From Ctena decussata (taxonomy: Eukaryota > Mollusca > Bivalvia > Lucinida > Lucinidae), in contig OZ022499.1 in assembly GCA_963989385.1 (NCBI GenBank), forward strand, positions 80,775,903-80,839,902: 64,000 nt of DNA. The letters are read 5' to 3'. The notes under the pieces were generated by a model. It worked only from the letters and a program-made list of their open reading frames with translations, had not been told where the DNA came from and searched no databases. This document shows, piece by piece, positions 12,363 to 25,379 of the stretch. Each line of letters starts with the position of its first letter. Positions within the stretch are counted from its first letter, which is position 1. The translations under genes and the position numbers were made by a program.

Positions 12363-12927
12363 GGTATTAAAGTTATAGAGCGGACACAAGATCACACCTA
12401 AAACCATCAAGGGGAAATAACACAAAAAGTAAGAGAGCCAGAGTTCTCTTTCTTGTTTGTGACACATTGTCATGACCTGTTCTACATATCTGTAAAATAT
12501 CATGAAAATATTTCAAAGGGTATGCAAGTTATAGAGCGGACACGAAATCACACCTAAAACCATCAAGGGGAAATAACTAGAAAAGTAAAAAAGCAAGAGT
12601 TGCCATTCTTGTTCGTGACACATCGTCATGACCTGTTCTACATATCTGTAAAATATCATGAAAATATTTCAAATGGTATTCAAGACACAGAGCGAACACG
12701 AATCTTCAAAAAAATCACCAAAGGAGAGATAACTCAAAAAATACAATAGCCAGAGTTACCATTCTTGTACATGACACATCGTCATAACCTGTTCTACATA
12801 ACTGTGAAGTTTCATAAAAATATTCCAAAGGGTATTCAAGATATAGAGTGGACAAGAAAATGTTTACAGTCAGGTGGATTCTAGGCTTATCGCTATATCC
12901 CCCGAAACTTTCGGTCGGGGGATAAAA
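12363..12927 (+). mobile_element. Array element AE-3, copy 2
   Basis: A second run of the same 150-bp units ends in the same CCCCCGAAAC...GGGGGATAAAAA hairpin end, with a decayed microsatellite. It lies directly downstream of copy 1, so either one copy inserted into the other or the 3' end was duplicated. Confidence 0.7.
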
Positions 12928-13585
12928 AGAGCAGTCGGCATAAAACCATAGCTAATAGGAGACTTCTCAAGGAGCATTTCTTGTCAACATATCTGCAATG
13001 GCTTGGCAGTAATTGCCATTTTTCGATTTTCTCCATTACAAGTCAATGAAACTGAGTTGCCATAGCACCCAAACTAAGGTGCAGGTTTTCATACAAAACA
13101 CAAACTCCCATTTCCCAAGCCAAAGGATACTACAGATGAAATCTGGGCCTTATCAGCCCAGTGGTTTCAGGGGGATAATTGTTAAGTATTGTTTACTTTT
13201 TTGCATTTTGGTTTCCATGGCAACCAATAAAAGGAGCAGTGAGCCAAAAAAACATATGGCTGCTAGAAGACTTCTCAAGGAATATTTCTATAAAAGTTTT
13301 GTCAAAATATCTGCTTGGCAGAAAATGCCATTTTCAATTTTCCCCATTATAAGTCTATGGCCATAGCAACCTAACTAAAGGGCAGATTTTCATAAAAAAA
13401 AAACACAAACTTTCAATCCCCTAGCCCAAGGATGATACAGATAAAATTTAAGCCCAATCGGCCTATTGGCTTCAGAGAAGATGTTGTTTTAATGTGTTGA
13501 CGGACAACAGACAAATACAGGTGACGACAACAGACGACGACGACGAACCATTGCTATACTATAAGCTCCCTCGGGTGGTGAGCTA
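12928..13585 (+). mobile_element. AE-1, 330-bp core variant, 5'-truncated
   Basis: Carries the CCATGGCAACCA/GCCATTTTTC core described at 20698, a decayed GACGACGAC microsatellite and the terminal GGTGAGCTAA. The left side is cut at the AE-3 end. Confidence 0.7.
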
Positions 13586-15720
13586 ACAAGAGGCCCAAAT
13601 GGGCCTGATATCGCTCACCTGGCTTTTGTATCCGAGTGGTCCCCATTCTGATACAAAATTGGTCCAATTCCAGAGATTTTCTCAATTTCACATTTTGCTA
13701 CTTTTAGTAACAGAGGCCAACTTGTCTGGTCTTTATATATTTACTTTTGAAACACCTCAAGGCAAGAATCATTTTGCCACAAATTTCATCAAAATCCATT
13801 CAGGGGTTACTGAGATATAGTCAGTTTCATGTTTTGTGCTATTTTTAGTAACGGCAGATGGCGGCCATCATAGAATGCCAAAATGCAAAAAATTGAAAAG
13901 CTTTCATGCAAGGACCATTTTGACACAAAATTGGTCCAGTTCCATTGTAATTTCCTAATTTTCAAATTTTGCTATTTATAGTTACAGAGGCCAACTTGAC
14001 GGGTCAATATTTGTTAATATGTGAAAAACATCAAAGCAAGAATCATTTTGCCACAAATTTCGTCTCAATCGCTTCAGCGGTTAATGAGATGTTGTCATTT
14101 TCATGTTTTATGCTATTTTTAGTAACGGCAGATGGTGGCCATCTTGGAATGCCAAAATGCAGAAAATCGAAAAAGCTTATTGAAATGATCATTCTGACAG
14201 AAAATTAGTCCAAATCCACTGAGATTTTCTTATTTTCACATTTTTCTATTTTTAGTAACAAAGGCCATTATGACTTGTCTATATTTATTTACTTTTGAAA
14301 CATTTCAATGCAAAAATCATTTTGACACAAATTTCGTCAAAATCTATTCAGCGGTTACTGAGATATTGTCATTTTCATGTTTTGTGCTATTTTTAGTAAC
14401 GGCAGGTGGTGGCCATCTTGGAATGCCAAATTGCAATTAATCGAAATGGCTTCATGTAAGGAACATTCTGACACAAAATTGGTCCAATTCCATTCAAGGG
14501 TTCTTGAGTAATTGTCATTTTATGTTTGTGCTTTTTTTAGTAACGGCAGATGTCGGCCATCTTGGAAGCCAAATTGCAATTAATCGAAACGGCTTCATGC
14601 AAGGAACATTCTGACACAAAATTGGTCGAATTCCATTCAAGGGTTCTTGAGTAATTGTCATTTTTATGATTGTGCTATTTTTAGTAACGGCAGATGTCGG
14701 CCATCTTGGAAAGCCAAATTGTAATTAATCGAAATGGCTTCATGCAAGGAACATTCTGACACAAAATTGGTCGAATTCCATTCAAGGGTTCTTGAGTAAT
14801 TGTCATTTTTATGTTTGTGCTATTTTTAGTAACGGCCCCCATGGTGGCCATCTTGGATAGTCAACTGGCACAAAATTGAAATAATTCCTTTTAAGAACCA
14901 TTGCTGACCAAATCTGACCACAATCGATTGCGTTTTCTTGAGATACTGACATTTGAGCAAAATCGGTCTTGTAAACGCTAAGTAGGTCACTGTGACCTAA
15001 TTCCGCTATAGATTTTTTTCATTTTTACAATTTTTAATCCCAAGGTCCCATTAATGTTCAACGCAAACTTTCGGCCAAATATACCAAATGGTTCTGGAGA
15101 AGAAGTTGATTTTGTTGTTTTTGCTATTTTTAGTAACGGCGGCCATCTTGGATTCTTGACCTGACCCAATTTTACAATTTTGAAACCCTGCAGTCTGATC
15201 ATGCTCCATGTGAAATTTGAAACCCATGGGTGCAGTGGTTTTAGAGAAGAAGTTGTTTGAAGTTGTTTGAATATGTCGTTTTTTGACAATGGCATTTGAG
15301 CAAAATTACACTCGTAAACAGAAAGTAGGTCACTGTGACAAAACTCCGCTACAGATTTTTTTCATTTTTACAATTTTGAATACCAAGGTTTCATTGATGT
15401 TCCATGCCAAAATTCAGACAAATATACCCAGTGGTTCTGGAGAAGAAGTTTATTTTGTTGTTTTTGCTATTTTTAGTAACGGCGGCCATCTTGGATTTTC
15501 AACCTGACCCAATTTTACAATTCTGAGACCCTGGAGTCAGGTCATGCTCCATGTGAAATTTGAGAACCATGGGACCAGTAGTTTTACAGAAGAAGATGTT
15601 TGAATATTTGTTTTTAGGTGTTGACGGACATTCCGTGACGACGCACGACGCACGACGCACGCCGGACGCATTGGTATGACAATAGCTCACTATGGCCCTT
15701 CGGGCCTGGTGAGCTAAAAA
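13586..15720 (+). mobile_element. AE-1, AGTAACGGC core variant
   Basis: The 5' end is ACAAGAGGCCCAAATGGGCC (hairpin) followed by GCTCACC. The core has eight AGTAACGGC-anchored units near 13845, 14121, 14395, 14538, 14686, 14828, 15132 and 15476; several are spaced about 143 bp and others about 275-340 bp. Most units carry GCCATCTTGG. An ACGACGC microsatellite, the hairpin GGCCCTTCGGGCC and GGTGAGCTAAAAA close the element. Both ends are present, so this looks like a complete non-autonomous copy of 2.1 kb. Confidence 0.85.
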
Positions 15721-17999
15721 ACCCCATAAATTTTCTATCATCAAGCCTAAGGATACTACAGATGAAATCCTGGCCTTATCTGCCCAGTGGCTTTTGAGGA
15801 GATAATTTTTTAAAGTTTTTTTTTATCCATTTTTTGCATTCTGGTTTCCATGGCAACAATAATAGGAGCAGTGGGCAAAAATAACACATAGCTAATAAGA
15901 GACTGCTCAAAGAACAATCTATAAAAGTTTTGTCAACATGTATGCAATGGCCTGGCAGTAAATGCCATTTTTCAATTTTCCCCATTATGTCAATGCAACT
16001 CTAAGTTGCTATAGCAACCAAACTAAGTGGGCGATTTTCAAAAAAAACACAAACTTTCAATCCCCCAGCCCAAGGATGCCACAGATGAAATCTGGGCCTT
16101 ATCGGCACAGTGGCTTAAGAGAAGATAATTTTTTAAGCATTTTTTCCATTAATTTTTCCATTTAGGTTTCCATGGCAACCAATAAAAGAAGCAGTGTGCC
16201 AAAAAACATATAGCTGATAGAAGGATAGAAGACATCTCAAGGAACATTTCTATAAAGGTTTTATCAACATGTCTGCAATGGCTTGGCAGAAAATGCCATT
16301 TTTCAATTTTCCCCACTATAAGTAAATGAGAACTCTAAGTTGCCAGAGCAACCCAACTAAAGGGCCCATGATCATAAAAAACACAAACTTTCAATCCCCC
16401 ATCCCAAGGATGCCACAGATAAAATCAGGGCCTTATCGGCCCAGTGGCTTCAGAGAAGATAATTTTTTACGTATTTTTCCATTTCTTTTTGCATTCCGGT
16501 TTCCATGGCAACCAATAAAAGGAGTAGTGGGCCAAAAACATATAGCTGACAGTAGACATCTCAAGGAACATTTCTATATAAGTTTTCATCAACATATCTG
16601 CAATGGCTTGGCAGAAAATGTCATTTTTCAATTTTCCCCATTATAAGTCAACGGGAACTCTAAGTTGCCATAGCAACCAAACTTAAAGGGCAATATTCTT
16701 AAAACAAGAGGCCCACGGGCCACAAAGCTCACCAGATCTCTAGCTCAAAATTGCTATCAAAATTACTGTCACATTTGTACAGGCTAATACAATATATACA
16801 ACTACAAACTCTCAGTCTGACAGTCTGTTGAGTTGATAACAAAATATATAACTATTTTCCAATTCTGATTGCAGTAAATGCCATTTTTCAATTTTCCCCA
16901 TTATAAGTCAATGCAACTCTAAGTTGCCATAGCAACCAAACGAAAGAGCCGATTTTCATAAAAAACACAAATTTTCAACCCCCCCCCCCCAGCCTGAGGA
17001 TGCTTTAGATGAAATCTGGGCCTTATTGGCCCAGTGGCTTCTGAGGAGATAATTTTGTAAGTATTGTTTTTGCATTTTGGTTTCCATGACAACCAGTAAA
17101 AGGAGCAGCGGGTCCAAAAACAATAAAGCTAATAGAAGACTACTTAAGGAACATTTCTATATAAGTTTTGTCAACATAGCTGCAATGGCTAGGCAGTAAA
17201 TGCCATTATTCAATATTCCCCATTATAAGTCTATGGGAACACTAAGTTGCCATAGCAACCAAATTAAAAGGCACATTTTCATAAAAAACACAAACTTTCA
17301 ATCCCCCAGTCTAAGGATACTACAGATGAAATCTGGGCCTGATTGGCCCAGTGGTTACAGAGAAGATAATTTTTAAGTATTTTTTCCATTTTTTTTTTCA
17401 TTTTGGTTTCCATGGCAACCAGTAAAAGGGGCATGGGGCCAAAAATCATATAGCTGATAGAAGATTTCTCAAGGAACATTTCTATAAAAGTTTTGTCAAC
17501 ATATCTGCAATGGCCTGGCAGGAAATGTCATTTTTCAATTTTCCCCATTATAAGTCTATGGGAACTCTAATTTGCCATAGCAACCAAACTGAAAGGCAGA
17601 TTTTCATAAAAAACACAAACTTTCAATCCCCCAGCCCAAGGATGCTACTGATGAAATTTGGGTCCAATCGGCTCCGTGGCTTCAGAGATGTTGTTTAAAA
17701 GTGTTGACGGACGACGACATACGACGACGGACGACGACGACGACGACGGACACTGCCTATCCTATAAGCTCCCCCGGAGCCTTCGGCTCTGGTGAGCTAA
17801 AAACACAAACTTTCAATCCCCCATCCCAAGGATGCCACAGATGAAATTTGGGCCCAATCGGCCTAGTGGCTTCAGAGGAGATGTCGTTTAAAAGTGTTGA
17901 CGGACGACATACGACATACGATGACGACGACATACGACGACGACGGACCACTGCCTATCCTATAAGCTCCCCCGGAGCCTTCGGCTCTGGTGAGCTAAA
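15721..17999 (+). mobile_element. AE-1, 330-bp core variant, interrupted copy
   Basis: Units of about 325-330 bp (anchor CCATGGCAAC at about 15849, 16171 and 16502) run to 16703. They resume at about 17804 with the remainder of an A-run and ACACAAACTTTCAATC, and end with a GACGAC microsatellite and GGTGAGCTAAAAA at 17999. The gap is filled by a second AE-1 element. The 5' end is lost at the junction with the previous element. Confidence 0.75.
16703..17803 (+). mobile_element. AE-1 element nested in another AE-1
   Basis: Starts ACAAGAGGCCCACGGGCC and AGCTCACC, with about two 330-bp core units, a GACGAC microsatellite, a GAGCCTTCGGCTC hairpin and GGTGAGCTAAAAA. The flanks belong to one interrupted core unit: an A-run on the left and CACAAACTTTCAATC on the right. 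This gives the insertion point directly, within an A-run and without a visible TSD. Confidence 0.8.
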
Positions 18000-18073
18000 A
18001 ACTGTAATCCATTAAAAGGGGCCTTTTTTCTGTTTTTCATAATTTGGCACTCTGAAATTGAGATAAATCTGTC

Positions 18074-18927
18074 TTAAGGTGGTGATAATCACTGATTTGG
18101 GGCAAAGACAAAAATCTGCATAAAACACTCAAAATACCACTGATCTTTCCAAAACTTAGCATATGCCTTCTTTATGTTGTTTCTGACAATTCAGACTCCC
18201 AAAATGCAGCATTTGTTAATGTTAAAAAGTGTTTTCAAAGGGTAATTTTGTGCGCAATAATCTGAAAAAATAATATTGTTATTGAAAATATACTTAGTGC
18301 TGAGAGTTCCTTGTTGCATAATGGAGAGCGAGCTAGCAATTATTTTTTCAAACTCTTTCACACATTATCAGGCTGAGCAGATGAAAAAATGATGCGGTCT
18401 GTGTCTAAATTTTTTTGTCAAAACACACAGGTGAAACAGGTGAGACTATTTTAACAAGGTTGAACAATTTCATCTACACACCAATGATCATGTAAGTAAT
18501 GTATTATTTATACTGTAGGTGTTACATAGGTATGCTTGCCTACCCTATATTTAATAAATGCATCCAATGTACATTACCTTGTACATGTTGAACATTTGAG
18601 AAAAGCTACCGTTTTCATCTGGTCTACATTACAATTTGAGAAAGAGTTGGAATAAATAATTGCTAGGTCGCTCTTCATTATGCAATAACGCACCTTCAGT
18701 ACTACGTAAATTTTCAATAACCATGTTAATTTTTTTGATTATTGCGCAGAAAACTACCCTTTGATTTTTCCTTATAAAAACACTTTTTTAAGCAGCATGT
18801 ACGTCTATTTTGTATTCTAAACTGTAAAGAACAACAAAAATAAGAAGTCTGCTAACTTTCAGGGAGATACCTTACTTTTTTATGGTTTTATGCAGATTTT
18901 TACATTTACCATAAATCACCACCTTAA
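18074..18927. mobile_element. Foldback MITE flanked by TTAA
   Basis: TTAA followed by GGTGGTGAT begins the left arm, and ATCACCACC followed by TTAA ends the right arm. The arms are alignable for about 330 bp (18074-18410 against 18610-18927; for example GCGCAATAATC and TTGCATAATG blocks in both), around a loop of about 200 bp. No coding capacity is visible. A TTAA target and ends beginning with GG fit Kolobok-type MITEs; piggyBac is the alternative. Confidence 0.8.
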
Positions 18928-19525
18928 ACTGAGGCATGAAGAGATACTGAATTTTGACAAGCTAGTTCTGACGAAATTTCGTCAGAGAAGTCAAGCCACA
19001 TTGTGATAGTCCATCTTTGGAACAACATTTATGTATCAGCAATGTAAAATTGCACTGCTTGGGCTTTTCTTAGAGATGACTTAAAGTTTAATAAGTCGTT
19101 AGTTTTCAGAAAGTTAATACTTGTTAAAGTCCAGACAAATACCTGAAGTCTTTTTTATAGCCAAAATTTTAGCCATATCCTAGAAACTATTAAACAATAT
19201 TAAATGAATAGTTACAAATATGTTTACTTTATTAAAGTAGCAAAACATCGAAGTCAGTGGACCCTGAAATATGGGTCAAAACAACCTGGTAACATTGGTA
19301 ATTGTACATTGCTGATATACTAAAAATGCAAAGTATCAAGTTGCTACCGTAATAGGCAATCTATAATCTATCCCTTACAAAAAATAATTAACCCTGAGTT
19401 TAACAAGATTGGGGACGTACATACACACACGATCAAGTACACATACGCAGACAATCTGAATACGGTATACAGTGACTGACCAGAATCTAAGGGTAACCGG
19501 GTGCTAGAGGCACGTAGCGGTTTCC
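18928..19525. other. No gene recognised
   Basis: Spacer between the foldback MITE and the SINE. Nothing recognisable. Confidence 0.35.
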
Positions 19526-19766
19526 TGTTGTTGTGTTGTTTTTTAAAGTCCAGGCCAACAGCTATGGTCATATCGGGACGGCCAGTTAACCTAATCACAC
19601 TATTCCTGGGCATGCTTAGACCTCCTAAGCGGTTAACCAGTACTAAGTGCACTTACTTTCACCAGTAACTGACAACTGTCTCTCTAGAATCAGCGGAAGG
19701 AGAAATGAACCAAGGACCTCTGGCTTATAAGTCAGACGCCTTACCGACTGCGCTACACGGCCTGAC
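19526..19766 (-). mobile_element. tRNA-derived SINE, complete copy
   Basis: On the minus strand a tRNA-like head (box A TAGCGCAGTCGGTAAGGCG, a seven-base loop TTATAA-type, degenerate box B GGTTCATTTCTCC) is followed by a body with TTAGTACTGGTTAACCGC and a tail of AACAACACAACAACAGG. The flanks carry near-identical 10-bp duplications, AGCGGTTTCC (19516-19525) and AGCGGTTACC (19767-19776). The head cannot make a working tRNA because its acceptor stem does not pair. The same family occurs at 446-665. Confidence 0.8.
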
Positions 19767-19776
19767 AGCGGTTACC

Positions 19777-20697
19777 TTATTAAATAGTGGACGTTAATCA
19801 TTATTTTGTAATACCACTCTATCTTAGATAAAAAGGCAGGAATTTCCCTGTGCACCTGGGTGGCAGGGAATATGCCTAATAAGTTTTAAGCATTTGATCA
19901 GTACACAGGAATTTGACCTTTTTGTTTGAGTTTCATACGAAAATTTCATCAAAAATGACGTACAACAGAAAATGATCGTCTCAACACTTTTTAAACGTTG
20001 TGTACAGAGGAAAAGGGTATTGATATTATAAAACTTCCCCGCAAAGGGTTGGGTATGATATCCTGATCAAATCAGATTACCGGTACAGCACAGGGACTTG
20101 TTTCTAAAAAGGAGCTATAAGAGTAGGGGCGTTTTGTGTTACGTATTTCCTTAGTGTGATTTGACAGTGTGTATTATATATAATTTGTCCTCATCTTTAG
20201 GCGTATAATTTACCGCTAAGAGGGCATTTCAAGGATTTTAACTCCCAACATGGGCATTCTATCGTTGGTGTGGTTTACACATTTTGACTACGTTGAATTC
20301 GACATCTTGTGTTCATAATCTCAACTAGACCAGACTTACGAACTTTCATGGTGGTTTTTAACTCATTAATCCTGTATGTAACTATTTCAATGCTTTGACA
20401 TTAATTATTTGCCGCTACATACATTTTCAGCCATTCATAAAATTCTAATACGGTAACGCGGATACGGGTGCGGGTTATACTGCTTATCTATTCGCCATTC
20501 TCGTTCCGGTGTTTCTACTGACCGAATCCAAATTACTCATTTCCTTCGGTAATTGCGCAGCTAGATGTAGTTCCACGTTTTAATTAATGATTGTCATCTA
20601 CATGAGATAGTTTACAGACAGGTTTCAAGTTTTCTTTCTCGTATAATCGATTCTATATTCATCAGTAAACAACTAAAACACCAAACGCATCACATAT
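19777..20697. other. No gene recognised
   Basis: Apparently single-copy sequence with somewhat higher CpG content than its surroundings. I see no coding frame with motifs. Confidence 0.35.
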
Positions 20698-22192
20698 ACA
20701 AGAGGCCCACGGGCCACAAAGCTCACCAGATCTCTAGCTCAAAATTGCTATCAAATTTGTATACCTTCAAAATTGTTGTCAATTCGTACAAGCTAATACA
20801 ACTACAAAGTCTCAGTCAGACAGTCTGTTGAGTTGATAACAAAATATATAACTATTTTCCATATATTGATTGCAGTAAATGCCATTTTTTAATTTTCCCC
20901 ATTGCAAGTCAATGCAACCCTAAGCTGCTATAGCAACCAAACTAAAGAGCCGATTTAAAAAAAAAAACAAAAAAACTAAATAAATAAATTTTCAATCATC
21001 CTGCCTAAGGATACTACATATGAAATCTGGGCCTTATTGGCCCAGTGGTTTCTGAGAAGATAAATTTTTTTAAGTTTTTTTTTTTTCCATTTTTTTTCTG
21101 CATTTTGGTTTCCATGGCAACCAATACATGTAAAAGGAGCAGTGGGCAAAAAAAAACAAAAAAACACATAGCTAATAAGAGACTTCTCAAGGAACAATCT
21201 ATAAAAGTTTTGTCAACATATATGCAATGGCTTGGCAGTAAATGCCATTTTTCTAGTTTCCCCATTATAAGTCAATGCAACTCTAGGTTGCTATAGCAAC
21301 CAAACTAAAGGGCAGATTTTCATAAAAAAACATAAACTTTCAATCCCCCGGCCCAAGGATGCCACAAATGAAATCCGGCCTTATAGCCCCAGTGGCTTAG
21401 AGAAGATAATTTTTTAAATTTTTTTTTTCCTTTTTTTACATTTCGGTTTCCATGGCAACCAATAAAAGGAGCAGTGGGCCAAAAAACATGTAGCTGATAG
21501 AAGACATCTCAAGGAACATTTCTATAAAAGTTTTATCAACATATCTCCAATGGCTTGGCAGAAAAAGATATTTTTCAATTTTCCCCATTATAAGTCAATG
21601 GGAACTCTAAGTTGCCATAGCAACCAAACTAAAGGGCCCATGATCATAAAATACACAAACTTTCAATCTCCAAGCCTGAGGATGCCACAGATGAAAACTG
21701 GGCCTTATCGGCCCAGTGGCTTCAGAGGAGATAATCTTTTAAATATTTTTTCCATTTTTTTTGCATTTCGGTTTCCATGGCAACCAATAAAAGAAGCAGT
21801 GGGCCAAAAAACATATAGCTGATAGAAGACATCTCAAGGAACATTTCTATAAAAGTTTTATCAACATATCTGCAATGGCTTGGCAGAAAATGCCATTTTT
21901 CAATTTTCCCCATTATAAGTCAATGGGAACTATAAGTTGCCATAGCAACCAAACTAAAAGGCCAATTTTCATAAAAAACACAAACTTTCAATCCCCCATC
22001 CCAAGGATGCCACAGATGAAATTTGGGCCCAATCGGCCGAGTGGCTTCAGAGGAGATGTCGTTTAAAAGTGTTGACGGACGACGACGACAGACATACGAC
22101 GACGACAGACGACGACGACGACAGACGACGACGACGGACCACTGCCTATCCTATAAGCTCCCCCGGAGCCTTTGGCTCTGGTGAGCTAAAAA
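20698..22192 (+). mobile_element. AE-1, 330-bp core variant, full-length copy
   Basis: A complete 1.5-kb copy. It starts ACAAGAGGCCCACGGGCC, then AGCTCACC. The core units, about 330 bp long, each contain GCCATTTTTCAATTTTCCCC, GCCATAGCAACCAAAC and TTTCCATGGCAACCA (at about 21113, 21449 and 21776). A GACGAC microsatellite lies at about 22077-22137, then the hairpin GAGCCTTTGGCTC and the end GGTGAGCTAAAAA. No protein is encoded; short frames repeat with the units. Confidence 0.9.
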
Positions 22193-23521
22193 CTTGGACT
22201 CATATTAATATATAGTCTTGCGGCTTGACTAAAAACCTATGGGCATAGCAAATGTATTAGAAACTGGGCAGTACGTATTTTCAACTCTTCTCTCAGAATA
22301 ATTGAATTCCTACTGCAAATATTTATAAAATTCATGTGCACTGAGGCCTATCAGGTTGTATCAGCTAATGTCCAACTTATGCACATCTGATTTGTACCAT
22401 CTTATACGAGGGAAAAAAGTTACTGACAAGATTTGTAATGAGGGCTCCTTTTATGCATTGGATTAAAGTGTTGCGTATGTCTACCAGCACAATGGTTTTT
22501 GCATCTAATGTTTTTAAAAAGGACCCAACAAATTCATTTTTCTGAAGATTACATTGGTCATATTCAGTTTTGAAATTGACTTTGTTTGACCCATCTGCTG
22601 TGATTTACAATATGTTTATGTCTGGAAAGTATACTTTCTTCTTATTTTCACCAAGTTCAATTTTTTTAGATTTTCTGCACCCAATTTAAAGTCAAAAAGT
22701 CCTTAACAAACATTTCTTCGACATGATACTCTTTTCTAATCTTGCCGTACATATACTTAATGGAGTAAAGAACAAATTTTATTATGGTTTAGGGTTGTTT
22801 AATGCCTGTTATTCAACAGAGGATTATATTATGGCGATGCTGAAAAAAAGAAAAAACAATATAGGACAAGCCTTGAGCCTATACAGGAGTACAAAAGGTG
22901 AAATGCATAATGAACCATTTTGAATATTTATTACAATTTTGTAGAATACCATATAAACTTGTAAAACAGTCTTATATCTATCAAAACAGGTTTAATTTTC
23001 TGTATTACTGTGACCTTATTATAAGATAAACTATCAGACAGACTAGTTTCGCACTAGTCTAGATAAGTGAAGACTTTAGCGCGGAACAAGTCTATCTGCA
23101 TAGAAAAAGCTCTAAATTCATTAATTGGACAATCAAAACTTAGAAATCTGGTTTCAAACAAAATGATATAAAGCACTAAATACTACAGACCACCACAGAC
23201 TACCACAGACTACCACAACCCACATAAAAATTACTCTTAACAAACTAAATTTCTAAAAATCATCAAAATTGTTAAACGCAAAAATTAAAATGGAACATTT
23301 GATCAAGGTGGCAACCAGTTTTGGCTTTAATGAGCTAATTGAACAATGGAAATGAACTCTATAAGCCGAAGGCTTCCGTTCAGATCCATGTTTAGTCACC
23401 AGTGTTTTATATAACAAAGTATGCATGTATGCTTTTCTTCGCTTAGTTATATGTCTACTGTTTATATACATGTATGCATTGTACTATTTCGTTTTGAATA
23501 AATATTGTTTAAACCAATTGA
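22193..23521. other. No gene recognised; spacer between two AE-1 copies
   Basis: AT-rich single-copy sequence with a small palindrome (GACTAGTTTCGCACTAGTC near 23041) and a short CCACAGACTA repeat near 23190-23220. No domain-bearing frame. Confidence 0.35.
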
Positions 23522-24969
23522 ACAAGAGGCCCACGGGCCACAAAGCTCACCAGATCTCTAGCTCAAAGTTGTTATCAAAATTGCTGTCAATTCGTACAGG
23601 CTTATACAAAATATACAACTACACAGTCTCAGTCTGACAGTCTGCTGAGTTGATAACAAAATATATAACTATTTTCCATATATTTGTTGCAGTAAATGCC
23701 ATTTTTTTTAATTTTCCCAATTGCAAGTCAGTGCAACCCTAAGTTGCCATAGCAACCAAACTAAAGAGCCGATTTTATGAAAAAAAAACCACATAAATTT
23801 TCAATCATCCTGCCTAAGGATATTACAGAAGAAATCTGGGCCTTATCGGCCCAGAAGCTTCTGAGGAGATCATTTTTTTAAGTATTTTTTTTCTCCAGTT
23901 CTTTGCATTTTGGTTTCCATGGCAACCAATAAAAGGAGCAGTGGGCAAAAAAAAACCCAAAACAACTCATAGCTAATAAGAGACTTCTCAAGGAACAATC
24001 TATAAAAGTTTTGTAAACATATATGCAATGGCTTGTAGTAAATGCCATTTTTCAATTTTCCCCATTATAATGCAATGCAACTCTAAGTTGCTATAGCAAC
24101 CAAACCAAAAGGCCGATTTTCATACAAAACACAAACTTTCAATCCCCCTGCCCAAGGATGCCATAGATGAAATCTGGGCCTTATCGGCCCAGTGGCTTAA
24201 AGAGAAGATAATTTTTGAAGTATTTTTTCCACTTTTTTTACATTTCGGTTTCCAAGGTAACCAATAAAAGGAGCAGTGGACCAAAAAACATATAGCTGAT
24301 AGAAGACATCTCAAGGAACATTTCTATAAAAGTTTTATCAATATATCTGCGATGGCTTGGCAGAAAATGCCATTTTTCATTTTTTCCCATTAAAAGTCAA
24401 TGGGAACTCTAAGTTGCCATTGCTACCAAACTAAAGGGCCCATGATCATAAAAAACAAACTTTCAATCCCCCAGCCTAAGGATGCCACACATGAAATCTG
24501 GGCCGTGGCTTCAGAGGAGAATTTTTTAAGTATTTTTTCCTTTTTATTTGTATTTCGGTTTCCATGGCAACCAATAAAAGGAGCAGTGGGCCAAAAAATA
24601 TATAGCTGATAGAAGACGTCTAAAGGAACATTTCTATAAATGTTTTATCAACATATCTGCGATGGCTTGGCAGAAAATGCCATTTTTCAATTTTCCCCAT
24701 TATAAGTCAATGGGAACTCTAAGTTGCCATAGCAACCAAACTAAAGGGCCCATGATCATAAAAAACACAAACTTTCAATCCCCCAGCCCAAGAATGCCAC
24801 AGATGAAATTTGGGCCCAATCGGCCTAGTGGATTCAGAGGAGATGTCGTTTAAAAGTGTTGACGGACGACAGACGACGACGACAAACGACGACATATGAC
24901 GACGACGACGACGGACCACTGCCTATCCTATAAGCTCCCCCGGAGCCTTCGGCTCTGGTGAGCTAAAAA
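23522..24969 (+). mobile_element. AE-1, 330-bp core variant, second full-length copy
   Basis: A complete 1.45-kb copy in the same orientation as the one at 20698, with identical end structures and the same order of core units. It differs by small indels, for example a loss of about 20 bases near 24500 in one unit. Two full copies 2.8 kb apart in direct orientation could recombine. Confidence 0.9.
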
Positions 24970-25379
24970 TACTGTGGATGGTGAAAGGTGGTGTTATTAA
25001 TGGAATATTTTGACTTTGAAAGTTACTGCATTTGGAGAAAATAGTTAAAATACTTTTGTTTTTCTTTTCTAATTGAATATCTTAAAAGAATAAAATTTCT
25101 GAAGGAATATCTAAAGTAAACAACCGGAAGTTTTAATTTGAGAAACAATAAAAATAAAGAGGGAAAGTGGTAAACTTAAAAATATTGAAGAAGCTAATAG
25201 TTTTGTGGAGTTTTGTAAACATTAGAGACAATGGAAAAAAAAAGATCTCATTTTTATGCACTTAATGAGGCATACTGCTTTTGTTTCTTCCATTCTTTGG
25301 TCTTATGTGCATTAGTCACACTTTTGGTTATGATGTAACTGATGAAGGGTGAAAGATAGGGTCTTGAAATTTCATTTGT
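24970..25379. other. No gene recognised
   Basis: AT-rich sequence without recognisable coding frames or repeat boundary. Confidence 0.3.

Noticed and set aside
13013..13366. 117-codon open frame with a hydrophobic stretch
   Set aside because: It lies entirely in the 330-bp tandem core of AE-1; similar frames recur in each copy of the core on both strands, so they reflect DNA repetition.
14987..15295. 102-codon minus-strand frame containing GGCCGCC-coded residues
   Set aside because: It runs through AGTAACGGC tandem units and repeats with them. No protein family is recognisable.
19693..19766. tRNA gene on the minus strand
   Set aside because: Good box A, but box B is degenerate and the acceptor stem does not pair. 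It is followed by a SINE body and flanked by TSDs.
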